Assembly (NCBI RefSeq): GCF_016901575.1
Contig: NZ_JACJKQ010000002.1
Span: forward strand, 124,001-188,000
Direction: 5' to 3'
DNA from: Enorma phocaeensis
Lineage (GTDB): Bacteria > Actinomycetota > Coriobacteriia > Coriobacteriales > Coriobacteriaceae
Length of the DNA: 64,000 nucleotides
Shown piece by piece: positions 31,991 to 41,086 of this stretch. Each line of letters begins with the position of its first letter. The stretch's first letter is position 1. Under the pieces are notes generated by a model. It saw only the letters and a list, made by a program, of their open reading frames with translations, had not been told where the DNA came from and did no database searches. A program made the position numbers and the translations under genes.

Positions 31991-34366
31991 TCACACCGCG
32001 GAGGATTCGGATGCGATGCGGCTGGTGGCCTTGGGCCTGAAGCCGCGCAGCCTGAGGGCGTTGGTCACCACGCACACGCTCGACAGGCTCATGGCCGCCG
32101 CGCCGAACATGGGTGAGAGCTGCCAGCCGAGAAGCGGGTAGAACACCCCTGCTGCAAGCGGGATGCCGCAGGCGTTGTAGAACAGCGCCCAGAACAGGTC
32201 CTGCTTGATGTTGCGGATCACCGCACGTGACAGCTCGATGGCGCGTGCGACATCGAGGAGGTCGCTGCGCATGAGCACCACGTCGGCTCCCTCCTTGGCG
32301 ATGTCGGCGCCGGTGCCGATGGCAAGCCCCACGTCGGCGCGGGCGAGTGCGGGGGAATCGTTGATGCCGTCTCCCACCATGGCAACGCGTGCCCCGCCAT
32401 CCTGCAGCTCCCGCACCTGGCGCTCTTTGTCGGCAGGCATGACGTCTGCGATGACGCGGGTGACGCCCACGCGCCGGGCGATGGCCTCTGCCGTGAGGCG
32501 GTTGTCGCCCGTGAGCATGACGGTCTCCACGCCCAGCTCGCCAAGCGCGCGGATCGCGGCGGCGCTCGTGGGCTTCACCTCGTCTGCTACGGCGATGGTG
32601 CCGGCGAGCCGTCCGTTGCGGGCAAAGAAGAGCGGCGTCTTCCCGTCGCGTGCAAACGCCTCGAGCTCGTCCGCGGGAACCTCGATGCCGAGCTCGGCCA
32701 TGAGCTGCGCGTTGCCGGCGGCGATGGGGTTCGCTCCTTCGCGGGCGACGACGCCTCGCCCGGGAACCGCCTGGAAGTCCTCGACGACGCGTCCAACGAC
32801 GCCCATCTCGTCGGCGCGCGCCATGATCGCCTCGGCAAGCGGGTGCTCGCTCTTGCGCTCGAGGGCCGCGGCGAGCTTCATGAGGGCGCGCTCGCTCATG
32901 ACCGGCTTGCCGTCGGCGCCTCGGGCGGGCAGCACGTCGGTTACGGCGGGGCGGCCTTGGGTGACCGTTCCCGTCTTGTCGAGCACCACGGTCTTGACGT
33001 TGTGCAGGGTCTCCAGGGCCTCGGCGCTCTTAAAAAGCACGCCCATCTCCGCCCCCTTGCCCGTGCCCACCATGATGGCCACGGGGGTGGCCAGGCCCAG
33101 GGCGCAGGGGCAGCTGATGACGACGACGGCGACGGCGGCGGTAAGCGCGTGGTTCACGTCGCCGGTCGCGACCATCCAGGCCGCGAACGTGACGGCTGCG
33201 ACGACCAGCACTGCCGGCACGAAGATGCCGGCCACCTTGTCGGCAAGGCGCGCGATGGGTGCCTTGGTCGCGTTGGCATCCTCCACCAGGCGGATGATTT
33301 TTGCCAAGTTGGTGTCGCCTCCGACGCGGGTGGCGCGGAACGTGAACGAACCGGTTCGATTTATGGTGGCGGCGCTTACGGTGTCGCCCGGCGCCTTCTC
33401 GACGGGAATCGACTCGCCGGTGAGGGCGCTTTCATCTACGGCGGACGTTCCCTCGAGCACCACGCCGTCAACGGGGACCGCTTCGCCGGGGCGGACGAGC
33501 ACGGTCTGCCCCAGCTGGATGTCGTCGACATCGACCACGGACTCTGCGCCGGCGGAATCCACGACGGTCGCCGTCTTGGGGGCGAGATCGATCAGCTTTT
33601 CGATGGCGCCGCCCGTCTTGGACTTGCTGCGCGTTTCCAGATACTTGCCCACGGTGACAAGGGTGAGGATGGTGCCGGCGCTTTCGAAGTACAGGTTGTC
33701 CATGGCGATCATGTGCGCCGCGTGCACCGACTCAGGGGTGCCTCCCGCCAAGGCGTCTGCCATGAGAAACATCGCATAGACCGACCATGCGACGCTTGCG
33801 GTCGCCCCGATGGCGATGAGGGCGTCCATGGTCGGGGCGCCGTGGAAGAGCGACTTGAAGCCTCCGGTAAAATACGCCCGGTTCATATAGAGGATGGGCA
33901 GCAGCAGCATGAGCTCGGTCAGGGCGAGCGTCATGGCGTGGGTGCCGTCGGTGAAAAGCGATGGCAGCGGCCAGCCCAGCATGTGTCCCATTCCGATATA
34001 GAACAGCGGAACCAGAAAGACGATCGAGGTCACCAGACGGGTTTTCATCGACTGCGCCTGTGCCTCGAGCTTCTTGGTGGGGGACTCCATCTTTGCGGCG
34101 CCCCTTCGCGCGCCTCTGCCCGCGCCCCCGACGCTGCCCGCGTCCCCCGTCGCTCCGGCGGGGGCGGCGGAATAGCCGGCGCGATCGACTGCGGCGCAGA
34201 TCTCGTCGTCGGTCAGCCTTGATTCGTCGAAGTCTACAGCCATCGACCCAGAGAGCAGGTTCACCGCAACGCCCTCCACGCCGGGCAGCTTGCAAACCGC
34301 CTTTTCAACGTGGGCTTGGCATGCGGCGCACGTCATGCCGCCGACGTCAAACGTTTCGTGAGCCAT
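31991..34366 (-). CDS. copA: Copper-exporting P1B-type ATPase CopA
   Basis: A 791-residue Cu(I) efflux pump. One N-terminal HMA domain has C13-A-A-C16 (GGMTCAAC), followed by a Gly/Ala linker and eight membrane helices. The membrane copper site CPC is in [11 protein letters not shown] (about residue 418). The phosphorylation motif is DKTGT (about 463), the ATP-binding HP motif lies in SEHPLAEA, and the hinge is [16 protein letters not shown]. The family's usual second HMA domain is absent. It is the first gene of the copper operon and is controlled by the promoter-operator at 34445-34473. Confidence 0.96.
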   Translation of the reverse strand: MAHETFDVGGMTCAACQAHVEKAVCKLPGVEGVAVNLLSGSMAVDFDESRLTDDEICAAVDRAGYSAAPAGATGDAGSVGGAGRGARRGAAKMESPTKKLEAQAQSMKTRLVTSIVFLVPLFYIGMGHMLGWPLPSLFTDGTHAMTLALTELMLLLPILYMNRAYFTGGFKSLFHGAPTMDALIAIGATASVAWSVYAMFLMADALAGGTPESVHAAHMIAMDNLYFESAGTILTLVTVGKYLETRSKSKTGGAIEKLIDLAPKTATVVDSAGAESVVDVDDIQLGQTVLVRPGEAVPVDGVVLEGTSAVDESALTGESIPVEKAPGDTVSAATINRTGSFTFRATRVGGDTNLAKIIRLVEDANATKAPIARLADKVAGIFVPAVLVVAAVTFAAWMVATGDVNHALTAAVAVVVISCPCALGLATPVAIMVGTGKGAEMGVLFKSAEALETLHNVKTVVLDKTGTVTQGRPAVTDVLPARGADGKPVMSERALMKLAAALERKSEHPLAEAIMARADEMGVVGRVVEDFQAVPGRGVVAREGANPIAAGNAQLMAELGIEVPADELEAFARDGKTPLFFARNGRLAGTIAVADEVKPTSAAAIRALGELGVETVMLTGDNRLTAEAIARRVGVTRVIADVMPADKERQVRELQDGGARVAMVGDGINDSPALARADVGLAIGTGADIAKEGADVVLMRSDLLDVARAIELSRAVIRNIKQDLFWALFYNACGIPLAAGVFYPLLGWQLSPMFGAAAMSLSSVCVVTNALRLRGFRPKATSRIASESSAV

Positions 34367-34386
34367 GCGTGCCTCCTTTCATAGCG

Positions 34387-34431
34387 ATGACGTCACGCAC
34401 ATGTCTTAATGATGTCGCGTGACGACGTCAT
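34387..34431. repeat. Inverted repeat in the copA leader
   Basis: ATGACGTCACGC (34387-34398) faces GCGTGACGACGTCAT (34417-34431), complementary apart from a three-base insertion. It lies between the copA promoter and start codon, so the mRNA leader could fold there, or it may be a second regulator site. Confidence 0.65.
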
Positions 34432-34444
34432 GTTCCACCACCAT

Positions 34445-34473
34445 CCTATACCCCCACCCCCTGGGGGTGTCAA
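34445..34473 (-). promoter_or_regulatory. copA promoter with CsoR-type operator in the spacer
   Basis: On the minus strand TTGACA (34473-34468) and TATAGG (34450-34445) are separated by exactly 17 bp, a strong sigma-70-type promoter. The spacer and -35 hold the palindrome CACCCCC-T-GGGGGTG (34455-34469), a G/C-tract dyad of the kind bound by CsoR. Repressor bound here would block RNA polymerase. Confidence 0.85.
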
Positions 34474-34539
34474 GTACCTGATTCTCCCTCTCTACGTTTG
34501 GGGTATCAGCAGGATATAGGACCAACGAAAGGGGTCGAA

Positions 34540-34794
34540 ATGGGATTCTTCTCCGAGTTCTCCAAGGCGGTCAAGGGCGATGAGGCGGGGGATCGGTACA
34601 TGGTCGCAGGAAAAGGCGTCACCTGCCCCCACTGCGGGGGCACGCGGTTCATCGAGGGCTCTGCCCTTCTGGACTCGCGCGGGTCGTCCCTCTTCGGCGT
34701 CGAATGGGCGGGGGACTCTGCCGTGACGCTCACCTGCACGAGCTGCGGCCATGTTGACTGGTTTGCCGACGAAGGGCTTGTCGAGAGGCAGTAG
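34540..34794 (+). CDS. Small zinc-ribbon protein
   Basis: An 84-residue soluble protein with C-P-H-C-G-G (near residue 29) and C-T-S-C-G-H (near 67), a zinc ribbon of the type found in stand-alone nucleic-acid-binding or sensor modules. GAAAGGGG lies a few bases before the ATG at 34540. It diverges from copA, about 70 bp from the copper promoter, so co-regulation is possible. Function unknown. Confidence 0.78.
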   Translation: MGFFSEFSKAVKGDEAGDRYMVAGKGVTCPHCGGTRFIEGSALLDSRGSSLFGVEWAGDSAVTLTCTSCGHVDWFADEGLVERQ

Positions 34795-35339
34795 GCCTCC
34801 CGCCCCCGGTGTGATGCCTGACGTTCTCGGTGTGATGTCTGCCGCCCCCACACTTCTTATGCAGACTGGCCGCATCCGCAAGCTTTCTTTAGCAGAATGG
34901 ACGCTAAGACCTCGAAAAAGGGTCCTGAGCGTCCATTTTGCAATAGAGGCTTCTTCTGAGCGGCCATTCTGCAATAGAAGTTCCTGGTGACGTCCGTTGT
35001 GCAGCGGAAGTTCGCGCCGAGCCCTGTCGGCTCACGCCTGGATGGGTGCGCGTCCAAGGGCCGACGAGCCAATCCTCATCCATCCGCCATGCGCCGCCCT
35101 TTTTTGGGGCCTGGGCTGCCCGCCAAGAACGAGCCGGCATAAGGCCGTGTTCTTTGCGTGCAGGGGACTGCTCTGCCCGTATACTTGCTTGCGGCGGAAC
35201 TGCTCTATCGCGTCTTGTTCGTCCCGGGTCACGGGGCGTGTCGCGATCCGCCCCGACCAATGCTGACGTTTATCGAAGATATGCTACGCGGCAGGCGCTG
35301 TGGAACGCTTGCGCCGTGTGCGGAACGGAACTACCAGAT
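34795..35339. other. 545-bp intergenic region before the helicase gene
   Basis: The first 40 bases contain a short direct repeat (GGTGTGATGCCTG at about 34810 and GGTGTGATGTCTG at about 34831). The middle is repeat array B (34843-35020). The last 300 bases are the presumed long leader of the DEAD-box helicase gene; TATACT at about 35180-35185 may be its -10 element. No gene is supported. Confidence 0.55.
34843..35020. repeat. Divergent 31-bp repeat array B around a palindrome
   Basis: Five units share a core near GCGKCCATTYTGCAATAGAAG plus about 10 variable bases. Three run forward, starting at 34929, 34960 and about 34990. Two run in reverse, ending at 34873 and 34904. Unit spacing is 31, 31 and about 30 bp. 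The centre is a palindrome: AGAATGGACGCT (to 34905) pairs with AGCGTCCATTTT (from 34928), with an inner AGACC/GGTCC. So the units point away from a central hairpin on both sides. The same core occurs in array A (28440, 28471). Confidence 0.8.
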
Positions 35340-37220
35340 ATGTCAACAACCGAAAGCCTCGCGACCGCTTCTTCCGAGGGCCCGGTCGAAGAGACGACCC
35401 TTGCTGTCGAAACGGCGGGGGAGGAGAGGTCCGGGGAGCCGGGCACGACGGACGGTCCCGGCTTTGCCGATCTCGGCCTCTCCGAGACCGTGCTCAAGGC
35501 GGTGCGCGACCTGCGCTACAGCTCTCCGACGCCCGTTCAGGCTGCCGCCATTCCGGCTGTGCTCGAGGGGCGCGACCTGCTGGCCGCCGCCCAGACGGGC
35601 ACCGGCAAGACGGCGGCCTTCTTGCTGCCGACGCTCAACAACCTGGGCCATGTGGTGCGCCCGGGCCGCGATCGCAAGCGTGCGCGCGGCCGCGGACCCC
35701 TCATGCTCATCATCACCCCGACGCGCGAGCTCGCCCAGCAGATCGACGAGGTGTGCGCCAAGATCGCCGCGCGTACCCGCCACATCGCGGTGACCGTTGT
35801 GGGCGGCGTGGGCTACAACCCCCAGCGCAGCGCCTTGAAGCGCGGCTGCGACGTGCTCGTGGCCACGCCCGGCCGCCTCGTCGACCTCATCGAGCAGGGG
35901 GCGTGCCACCTGGACGAGGTCTCGGTGCTCGTGCTCGACGAGGCCGATCGCATGCTCGACATGGGCTTCTTGCCCCAGGTGCGGCGCATCGTCGACCAGA
36001 CGCCCGCCGAGCGCCAGACCCTGCTGTTCTCGGCGACGCTCGACGAGAAGGCGGTGGGCTCCATCACCGATCTTGTGGACGACCCCGCCCGCGTGGAGAT
36101 TGCGCCGGCGACGTCCACGGCGGACACGGTCGACCAGTATGTGCTGCCGGTGTCCCTGGAGGCGAAAAACGCCCTGCTCGCCCAAGTGCTCAAGAAAGAG
36201 GGCGCGAGCCGCGTCATCGTGTTCTGCCGTACCAAGCATCGCGCCGACGCCTGCTGCAGGCGCCTCGGCCGCGCCGGCATCTCGGCGGCGCCCATCCATG
36301 GCGATCGCACCCAGGCGCAGCGCGAGCGCGCGTTGAAGGCCTTCCGCAACGGGGAGACCGACGTGCTCGTGGCGACCGACGTGCTGTCCCGCGGCATCGA
36401 CATCAGCGACGTGCGCTACGTCGTGAACTTCGACGTGCCCGTCGAGCCGACCGACTACATCCATCGCATCGGCCGTACGGGCCGGGCGGGCGAGCTGGGC
36501 TGGGCGCTCACCTTCGTGACGAGCCAGGACGTCTCGGAGTTCTACGCCATCGAGGGCCTCATGAAAAAGACGGCTGACATCTATGATGCGGACGGCCTTG
36601 AGCTGGGCGAGGAGCCGCCGACGGTCGATCCGGACCGCGTGCCGGGTCGTCTGGTCGCCAAGCGCAAGACCAAGCGCGGCAAGTCGACCTCGAAGCGCCG
36701 TCGCGGCGGCTCGTCTGCCGGACGCGGAGAGGGCGAGCGCGCGTCCCGTCCGGCACGCCCCAAGCGCGCGGGCAGGACGCGCGTGCGCGAAGAGGTTGCT
36801 GGTGCTGCGGAGCCTGCATCCCGTCAGGAGGGCGCGGCCCCGTCTGCCGAGCCGACGCGCGGCGCGGACCACGGCAACTGGTCGCGCCACGATGCCCGCC
36901 GCGCCCGCGAGGGGGCGGCTGACGCCGAACGCGGCCGCCGCCTTGAGCGGTCCTCTCGCGCGGGGGCGGAGCGCGGCACGTCGGGCAAGCGCGCCGGGGG
37001 CAAGCGTGGCGCCGAGCCGTCCGAGCGGCGCGGTCGCGGCGGCAAGAGGCCGCAGGAGCGTGCGCAGCACGATTGGCGCAACAGCGATCTTCCCGAAGAG
37101 CGCGGGCGTCGCGGCGGGCGCGCAGGCCGCCCGGCCGCGCGTGACGGCAAGGGCGATCGCGCCGGTCGAGGCGCCGCACGCCAGTCCACCCGCCGGCCGG
37201 GAGACCGCGGCGGAAAGTAG
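35340..37220 (+). CDS. DEAD-box ATP-dependent RNA helicase
   Basis: A protein of 626 residues that remodels RNA. Motifs in order: Q motif SSPTPVQAAAIP, motif I AQTGTGKTAAF, PTRELAQQ, motif II VLDEADRMLDMGF, motif III SAT, then the second RecA domain with VIVFCRTKH, DVLSRGIDI and HRIGRTGR. From about residue 430 to the end lies a very basic Arg/Gly/Ala-rich tail typical of cold-shock and ribosome-assembly helicases (RhlE/CsdA-like), likely disordered and RNA-binding. The ATG at 35340 gives the best family-like start; the ribosome site (CGGAAC) is weak and the frame is open far upstream. A convergent terminator follows. Confidence 0.92.
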   Translation: MSTTESLATASSEGPVEETTLAVETAGEERSGEPGTTDGPGFADLGLSETVLKAVRDLRYSSPTPVQAAAIPAVLEGRDLLAAAQTGTGKTAAFLLPTLNNLGHVVRPGRDRKRARGRGPLMLIITPTRELAQQIDEVCAKIAARTRHIAVTVVGGVGYNPQRSALKRGCDVLVATPGRLVDLIEQGACHLDEVSVLVLDEADRMLDMGFLPQVRRIVDQTPAERQTLLFSATLDEKAVGSITDLVDDPARVEIAPATSTADTVDQYVLPVSLEAKNALLAQVLKKEGASRVIVFCRTKHRADACCRRLGRAGISAAPIHGDRTQAQRERALKAFRNGETDVLVATDVLSRGIDISDVRYVVNFDVPVEPTDYIHRIGRTGRAGELGWALTFVTSQDVSEFYAIEGLMKKTADIYDADGLELGEEPPTVDPDRVPGRLVAKRKTKRGKSTSKRRRGGSSAGRGEGERASRPARPKRAGRTRVREEVAGAAEPASRQEGAAPSAEPTRGADHGNWSRHDARRAREGAADAERGRRLERSSRAGAERGTSGKRAGGKRGAEPSERRGRGGKRPQERAQHDWRNSDLPEERGRRGGRAGRPAARDGKGDRAGRGAARQSTRRPGDRGGK

Positions 37221-37299
37221 GGGCTGCGGGCCATGCCTTGGGCGCCCATGCGCCCGCATCGAGTGATTGATGCGGGCGGCCGGCATGCCATCTCATGCA

Positions 37300-37334
37300 G
37301 ACGGGCCCTCGGACTACATGTCCGAGGGCCCGTC
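37300..37334. terminator. Bidirectional terminator between helicase and ABC genes
   Basis: GACGGGCCCTCGGAC (37300-37314) and GTCCGAGGGCCCGTC (37320-37334) form a perfect 15-bp stem with a 5-nt loop, placed between two converging genes. The plus-strand tail is TCTCGTTTG. Confidence 0.85.
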
Positions 37335-37364
37335 TCTCGTTTGCGTGCCGCTGTGCCGCCAGGC

Positions 37365-38135
37365 CTAGCCGGTGACCTGTCCGATGAAGGCGCGGGTGCG
37401 CTCGCTCTTGGGATGTTCGAAGAGCTGCTCGGGCGCGCCGTCCTCCACGACCACGCCGCCTTCCATGAAGATGACGCGGTCGGCGACGTCGCGCGCAAAG
37501 CTCATCTCGTGCGTGACCACCACCATGGTCATGCCGCCCTGCGCCAGCTCGCGCATGACGTCGAGCACCCCGCGGACCAGCTCGGGGTCGAGCGCGCTCG
37601 TCGCCTCGTCGAACAGCATCACGTGGGGCTCCATGGAGAGCGCGCGGGCGATGGCGACGCGCTGCTGCTGGCCGCCGGAGAGCTCGTCGGGATAGTAGTC
37701 GGAGCGCTCTGCCAGGCCCACGCGCTCAAGCTCTTTGAGCGCGATGCGGCGCGCCTCCGCGCGCGGGCGCTTCAGCACCTTTTCCTGGGCGAGCATGACG
37801 TTGTGCACGGCGTCGAGGTGGGGGAACAGGTTGAACTGCTGGAACACCATGCCCATGCGCTTGCGCACGTCGTTCACATCGGTCTTCGCGGCACAGATGT
37901 CCTGCCCCTCGAAGATGATCTTGCCCGAGGTGGGCTGCTCGAGACGATTGAGGCACCTCAGTAGCGTCGACTTGCCGGAACCCGATGGGCCCAGCACTAC
38001 GACGACCTCGCCCTTGCGGATGTCGAGCGAGATGCCGTTGAGCACCTTCGTCTCGCCAAAGCTCTTGTGCAGGTCGAAAACCTTGATGATCGGCTCGCCC
38101 TCAGACGGCGGGGCCGGCGTCGTGGTCTTGCTCAT
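37365..38135 (-). CDS. Polar amino-acid ABC transporter ATPase (GlnQ type)
   Basis: A 256-residue ATPase with Walker [11 protein letters not shown]-loop region [14 protein letters not shown], signature [15 protein letters not shown], Walker [14 protein letters not shown] and H-loop VVTHEM. The sequence NLFPH and [12 protein letters not shown] are hallmarks of the polar amino-acid (HisP/GlnQ) family. Its ATG overlaps the TGA of the permease gene. Energises uptake with the permease and receptor at 38132-40423. Confidence 0.94.
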   Translation of the reverse strand: MSKTTTPAPPSEGEPIIKVFDLHKSFGETKVLNGISLDIRKGEVVVVLGPSGSGKSTLLRCLNRLEQPTSGKIIFEGQDICAAKTDVNDVRKRMGMVFQQFNLFPHLDAVHNVMLAQEKVLKRPRAEARRIALKELERVGLAERSDYYPDELSGGQQQRVAIARALSMEPHVMLFDEATSALDPELVRGVLDVMRELAQGGMTMVVVTHEMSFARDVADRVIFMEGGVVVEDGAPEQLFEHPKSERTRAFIGQVTG

Positions 38136-39454
38136 CGGGCTGCCACCTCCTTTTCGGCGCCTGCGGCTTCGGGCGCATGCGCATGACGCTTGCTTCTGCG
38201 GTGCCCGCGCAGGCGATCTTCAAGCACGCGCGTGATGCGCGAGAGCGGCAGGGTGATCACCAGGTAGAAGAGCGCGGCGACGATATAGGGCGTGATCGAG
38301 CCCGTCGAGGCGACGATGGTGCGCGCGTACATGACGAGCTCCATGACGCCGACGGCGGCGAGCAGCGAGGAGTCCTTGTACAGCGTGATGAACTCGTTGG
38401 TGAGGTTGGGAATCACGTTGCGGAACATCTGCGGGAAGATGACGAAGAGCATGGTCTGAAAGCCGTTCATGCCCAGCGAGCGCGCCGCCTCGGTCTGCCC
38501 CTTGTTGATGGATTGGATGCCGGCGCGGAAGATCTCGCACATATAGGCGCCCGAGTTGAGCATGAGCACGATGACGCCCAGCGGGAAGTTGGGAATCTGG
38601 ATGCCGGCAAGCGGCAGGCCGAAGAAGGCGACATAGATCTGCAGGAAGAGCGGCGTTCCGCGCATGAGGTTCACATAGGTGGTGGCGATGCCGCGCCACA
38701 GGAAGAACTTCGAGAGACGCATGAGCGCCAGGACGAGCGCGAGGGGAATGCCGAGCGGGAAGGCGAGGGCGACGACGCCCACCGACATGAAGAAGCCGTT
38801 GAGGACCACCGGGAAGCTCGTCACCAGGACCGTGGGGTCCAAGAACAGGTGCAGGAAGGTGTTGGAGTTCCACGCCTGGACCCATTCCTGCTGCTCGAGC
38901 CATTGCGAGAGCGCCTCCGGCCCGGTGATTCCCACGACGGTGATCTGGGGGATGCCGTCTATCTCATGCTCTGAGCCATCGGCGAGCGTGTAGGTGGCGC
39001 CCACCTGCATGTCGCCGCCCTCCTGGGGGAAGTAGACGTCGTAGATGATGATGTTCAGGTGGCCTGCCTGGGAGAGGGGCGCATCAAAATCGAAGATGAT
39101 GTCTTGGCCGTCGGTCGAGAGGTCGTAGGCGACCTCGTTGCGCGTCATGAGGTCGTCGCCGGTAAGCAGGGTCACGTTGAGGTCGTCCGTGCCGAAGGAG
39201 GTCCCATCGGGCACGTGGACCACCAGCTGGTCGACCCCCTCGCCCTCGTCAACGGTCGTCTCGAGGGTGATGCGCGACTGGGTTGCTCCTTGGATGGCGG
39301 TGGGGTCGTCGTCCGAATTGGGGCGGCCGGTGCAGCGCACCACCTGCATGGCCTCGGCAGCCTGGGGCGGCAGCGCGAGCCAGACGCAGCAGCTTGCCAG
39401 GCATGCCAGCGCGAGCGATAGCGCCACCGCCGCACGTTTGGGTAGGGTTCTCAC
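38132..39454 (-). CDS. Polar amino-acid ABC permease with N-terminal extracytoplasmic domain
   Basis: A 440-residue protein, twice the usual size. It begins with a cleavable-type signal sequence ([18 protein letters not shown] region, AEA end) followed by about 170 residues of acidic, beta-rich extracytoplasmic sequence ([30 protein letters not shown]). Only then comes the HisM/GlnP-type permease (from about residue 215), with the EAA-like loop [15 protein letters not shown]. The extra domain does not look like a fused type II binding protein. The GTG at 39454 is favoured by GCGAGG upstream. Such fusions may present the receptor or sense the substrate; this is inference. Confidence 0.86.
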   Translation of the reverse strand: MRTLPKRAAVALSLALACLASCCVWLALPPQAAEAMQVVRCTGRPNSDDDPTAIQGATQSRITLETTVDEGEGVDQLVVHVPDGTSFGTDDLNVTLLTGDDLMTRNEVAYDLSTDGQDIIFDFDAPLSQAGHLNIIIYDVYFPQEGGDMQVGATYTLADGSEHEIDGIPQITVVGITGPEALSQWLEQQEWVQAWNSNTFLHLFLDPTVLVTSFPVVLNGFFMSVGVVALAFPLGIPLALVLALMRLSKFFLWRGIATTYVNLMRGTPLFLQIYVAFFGLPLAGIQIPNFPLGVIVLMLNSGAYMCEIFRAGIQSINKGQTEAARSLGMNGFQTMLFVIFPQMFRNVIPNLTNEFITLYKDSSLLAAVGVMELVMYARTIVASTGSITPYIVAALFYLVITLPLSRITRVLEDRLRGHRRSKRHAHAPEAAGAEKEVAAR

Positions 39455-39514
39455 GGTTTGACCTCGCTTACAGATACGCAGATACAAATGAGACGACTTC
39501 CGGCGAAGCGGCGT

Positions 39515-39546
39515 GCGGCCCCTTCTCGTCGCCGAGGAGGGGCCGC
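39515..39546 (-). other. Intercistronic hairpin between receptor and permease genes
   Basis: GCGGCCCCT (39515-39523) pairs with AGGGGCCGC (39538-39546), extending inward to about 13 bp with a 6-nt loop. It lies 31 bases after the receptor stop on the minus strand and has no T-run, like the element at 20244-20272. Confidence 0.7.
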
Positions 39547-39577
39547 GCCATGTCAGATGCGCCTTATGAGGGGAAGT

Positions 39578-40423
39578 TTAGCCCATGTTGGCAGCGATGA
39601 GCTCATCGATCGTGCCGTCCTCCTGAAGCTTGGCGAGCGCGTCGTTGATGGCCGCCAGAAGCTCGGGGTTGTCCTTGGAAACGGCGATGGCGTACTCCTC
39701 GCCGGTGGCGGAGGTCAAGATCACATGCTGGTCGGTGTAGGCGCCGGCGAGCATCTGCTGGACCACGGCGCTGTTGCCGCACACCGCGTCGGCCTGGCCG
39801 GAGGCGACGGCTGCGAAGGCGTCGGTGAAGTTGGGGAAGGGCAGGATCTCGGCGTTGGGATAGTTCTCGGCGGCGAAGTCCGCGCCGGTGGAGCCGCTCT
39901 GGACGGCGATGGTGATCTCGGCGGAGTTGAGCGCCTCGGCGGCGTTGTCCTCCGTGAGCTCGGTGTTGCTGGACAGCGTCGCTACGGCCTGGTTGTCAAC
40001 GTAGTACGGGTCGGTGAAGTCGACCTGCTCCTCGCGCTCGGGGGTGATGGAGATGCCCGAGAGGCCGGCGTCGGCCTGGCCGCCGGCGACGATGGCGGGC
40101 ACGATGCCGTCGAAGTCGATGTTGGTGTACTCGCACTCAAGGCCGAGCTCCTCGGCGATGGCGCGGCCGAGGTCCATGTCGAGGCCCACGTACTCGCCGT
40201 TCTCCAGGTTCTCGAACGGCGGATAGTCGGGCGAGGTGGCAAAGGTGAGGGCGCCGTCGGTCACGAGTTCATAGCTGCCGTCGCTCTCGGCGGGGGCGGA
40301 GCCGCCGGTGGATCCCGTGGACGCGGGGGTGCCGCCGCAGGCGGCGAGTCCGAGCGCTGCGGCGAGCGCGACGGTTGCGACGCCCGCCTGCGGGAGAAGC
40401 TTCTTCAGCTGCAGGTTCTTCAT
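39578..40423 (-). CDS. Polar amino-acid-binding lipoprotein
   Basis: A 281-residue receptor with a Sec lipoprotein signal (lipobox LAAC, C29) and a Ser/Gly/Thr-rich spacer. The SBP_bac_3 fold follows: TFATSPDYPPFENLENGEY, the Asp/Arg ligand segment GLSGISITPEREEQVDFTDP, IAVQSGSTG and QADAVCGN. This family binds polar amino acids such as glutamine, arginine or cystine; the specificity cannot be told from the sequence. GAAGGAGAG precedes the ATG at 40423. It is the first gene of its operon. Confidence 0.93.
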   Translation of the reverse strand: MKNLQLKKLLPQAGVATVALAAALGLAACGGTPASTGSTGGSAPAESDGSYELVTDGALTFATSPDYPPFENLENGEYVGLDMDLGRAIAEELGLECEYTNIDFDGIVPAIVAGGQADAGLSGISITPEREEQVDFTDPYYVDNQAVATLSSNTELTEDNAAEALNSAEITIAVQSGSTGADFAAENYPNAEILPFPNFTDAFAAVASGQADAVCGNSAVVQQMLAGAYTDQHVILTSATGEEYAIAVSKDNPELLAAINDALAKLQEDGTIDELIAANMG

Positions 40424-40521
40424 GATCTCTCCTTCATGTATGCCGGCGCGGGGCCTTGTCTGCCATCCCCCAGATGGCATGCCCCAAATATGCGGATGCG
40501 TCGGGCGCTTACAGTTGAAGG

Positions 40522-40551
40522 TTAGTATCGCATGTTTTTCACTAAATGCAA
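40522..40551 (-). promoter_or_regulatory. Putative promoter of the amino-acid transporter operon
   Basis: On the minus strand TTGCAT (40551-40546) and TACTAA (40527-40522) are 18 bp apart, about 100 bases before the receptor start. The surrounding stretch is unusually AT-rich for the window. Confidence 0.5.
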
Positions 40552-40660
40552 TAAAAAGGCCATGTTTATTCATCTGTAACAGTATCGAAGCAAAAAGTTT
40601 GCATCGAAAACGATGTATAGGCGAGGGATGTTTATTCGCTATCCAGTATGAAGATCGAGC

Positions 40661-40689
40661 TTGAAAGACGCCTGCGTCTCCGGTATAGT
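40661..40689 (+). promoter_or_regulatory. Strong sigma-70-type promoter before the RelB-like gene
   Basis: TTGAAA (40661-40666) and TATAGT (40684-40689) are exactly 17 bp apart. The transcript would start near 40696, immediately before a tandem 10-bp repeat, leaving a leader of about 150 bases ahead of the RelB-like gene. Confidence 0.75.
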
Positions 40690-40704
40690 GATTGCGGGGG
40701 TATA

Positions 40705-40724
40705 ACTAAGTAATACTAAGTAAT
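40705..40724. repeat. Tandem 10-bp repeat, candidate operator
   Basis: ACTAAGTAAT is repeated twice head to tail, flanked by GGTAT on the left and ATACC on the right, which are inverted relative to each other. It sits at about +10 to +30 of the promoter above. Its position suits autorepression by the RelB-like protein, which belongs to a DNA-binding family. Confidence 0.65.
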
Positions 40725-40847
40725 ACCAACGTCACATAACCACAGCAGTGGCCGCGCCTCTCAGCGGGCGATTTCGATCGGGTAGTGCAACATGCCCAAT
40801 GGTCGGCGGGGCCTCAAACGCAGCACCAACGTTTCTGTGAGGAAACC

Positions 40848-41072
40848 ATGACGGAACATATGACCCCGGTCGTCGCGAAGGTCTTGCCCGAAGAGAAGGC
40901 GGCCTTCGCGACGGCGACCCGTCGCGTGGGAACCACGCCGTCGAACGCCATACGCATGTTCATCGCCGCATTCAACCGATGCGGCACCTTCCCCTTCGAC
41001 ATATCGCCTGCGGGCGCGTTTGGACCGGGCGGTTCCGAGGAGAAGCCGCGGGACGTGTCGACGGCGGCATGA
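40848..41072 (+). CDS. Solitary RelB/DinJ-type antitoxin-like protein
   Basis: A 74-residue protein resembling DinJ/RelB antitoxins: a ribbon-helix-helix-like N-terminus (VVAKVLPEEKAAFATATRRV), the family segment GTTPSNAIRMFIAAFNRCGTFPFDI, then a Gly/Glu-rich tail. RHH antitoxins bind DNA as dimers and neutralise a RelE/YafQ-type RNase encoded just downstream. No such toxin gene is present here. Instead the stop codon overlaps an ATG of a CPBP-family membrane protease gene. GAGGAAA lies before the ATG at 40848. It may be a stand-alone regulator evolved from an antitoxin. Confidence 0.78.
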   Translation: MTEHMTPVVAKVLPEEKAAFATATRRVGTTPSNAIRMFIAAFNRCGTFPFDISPAGAFGPGGSEEKPRDVSTAA

Positions 41073-41086
41073 GGCAAGGAGGCGAC

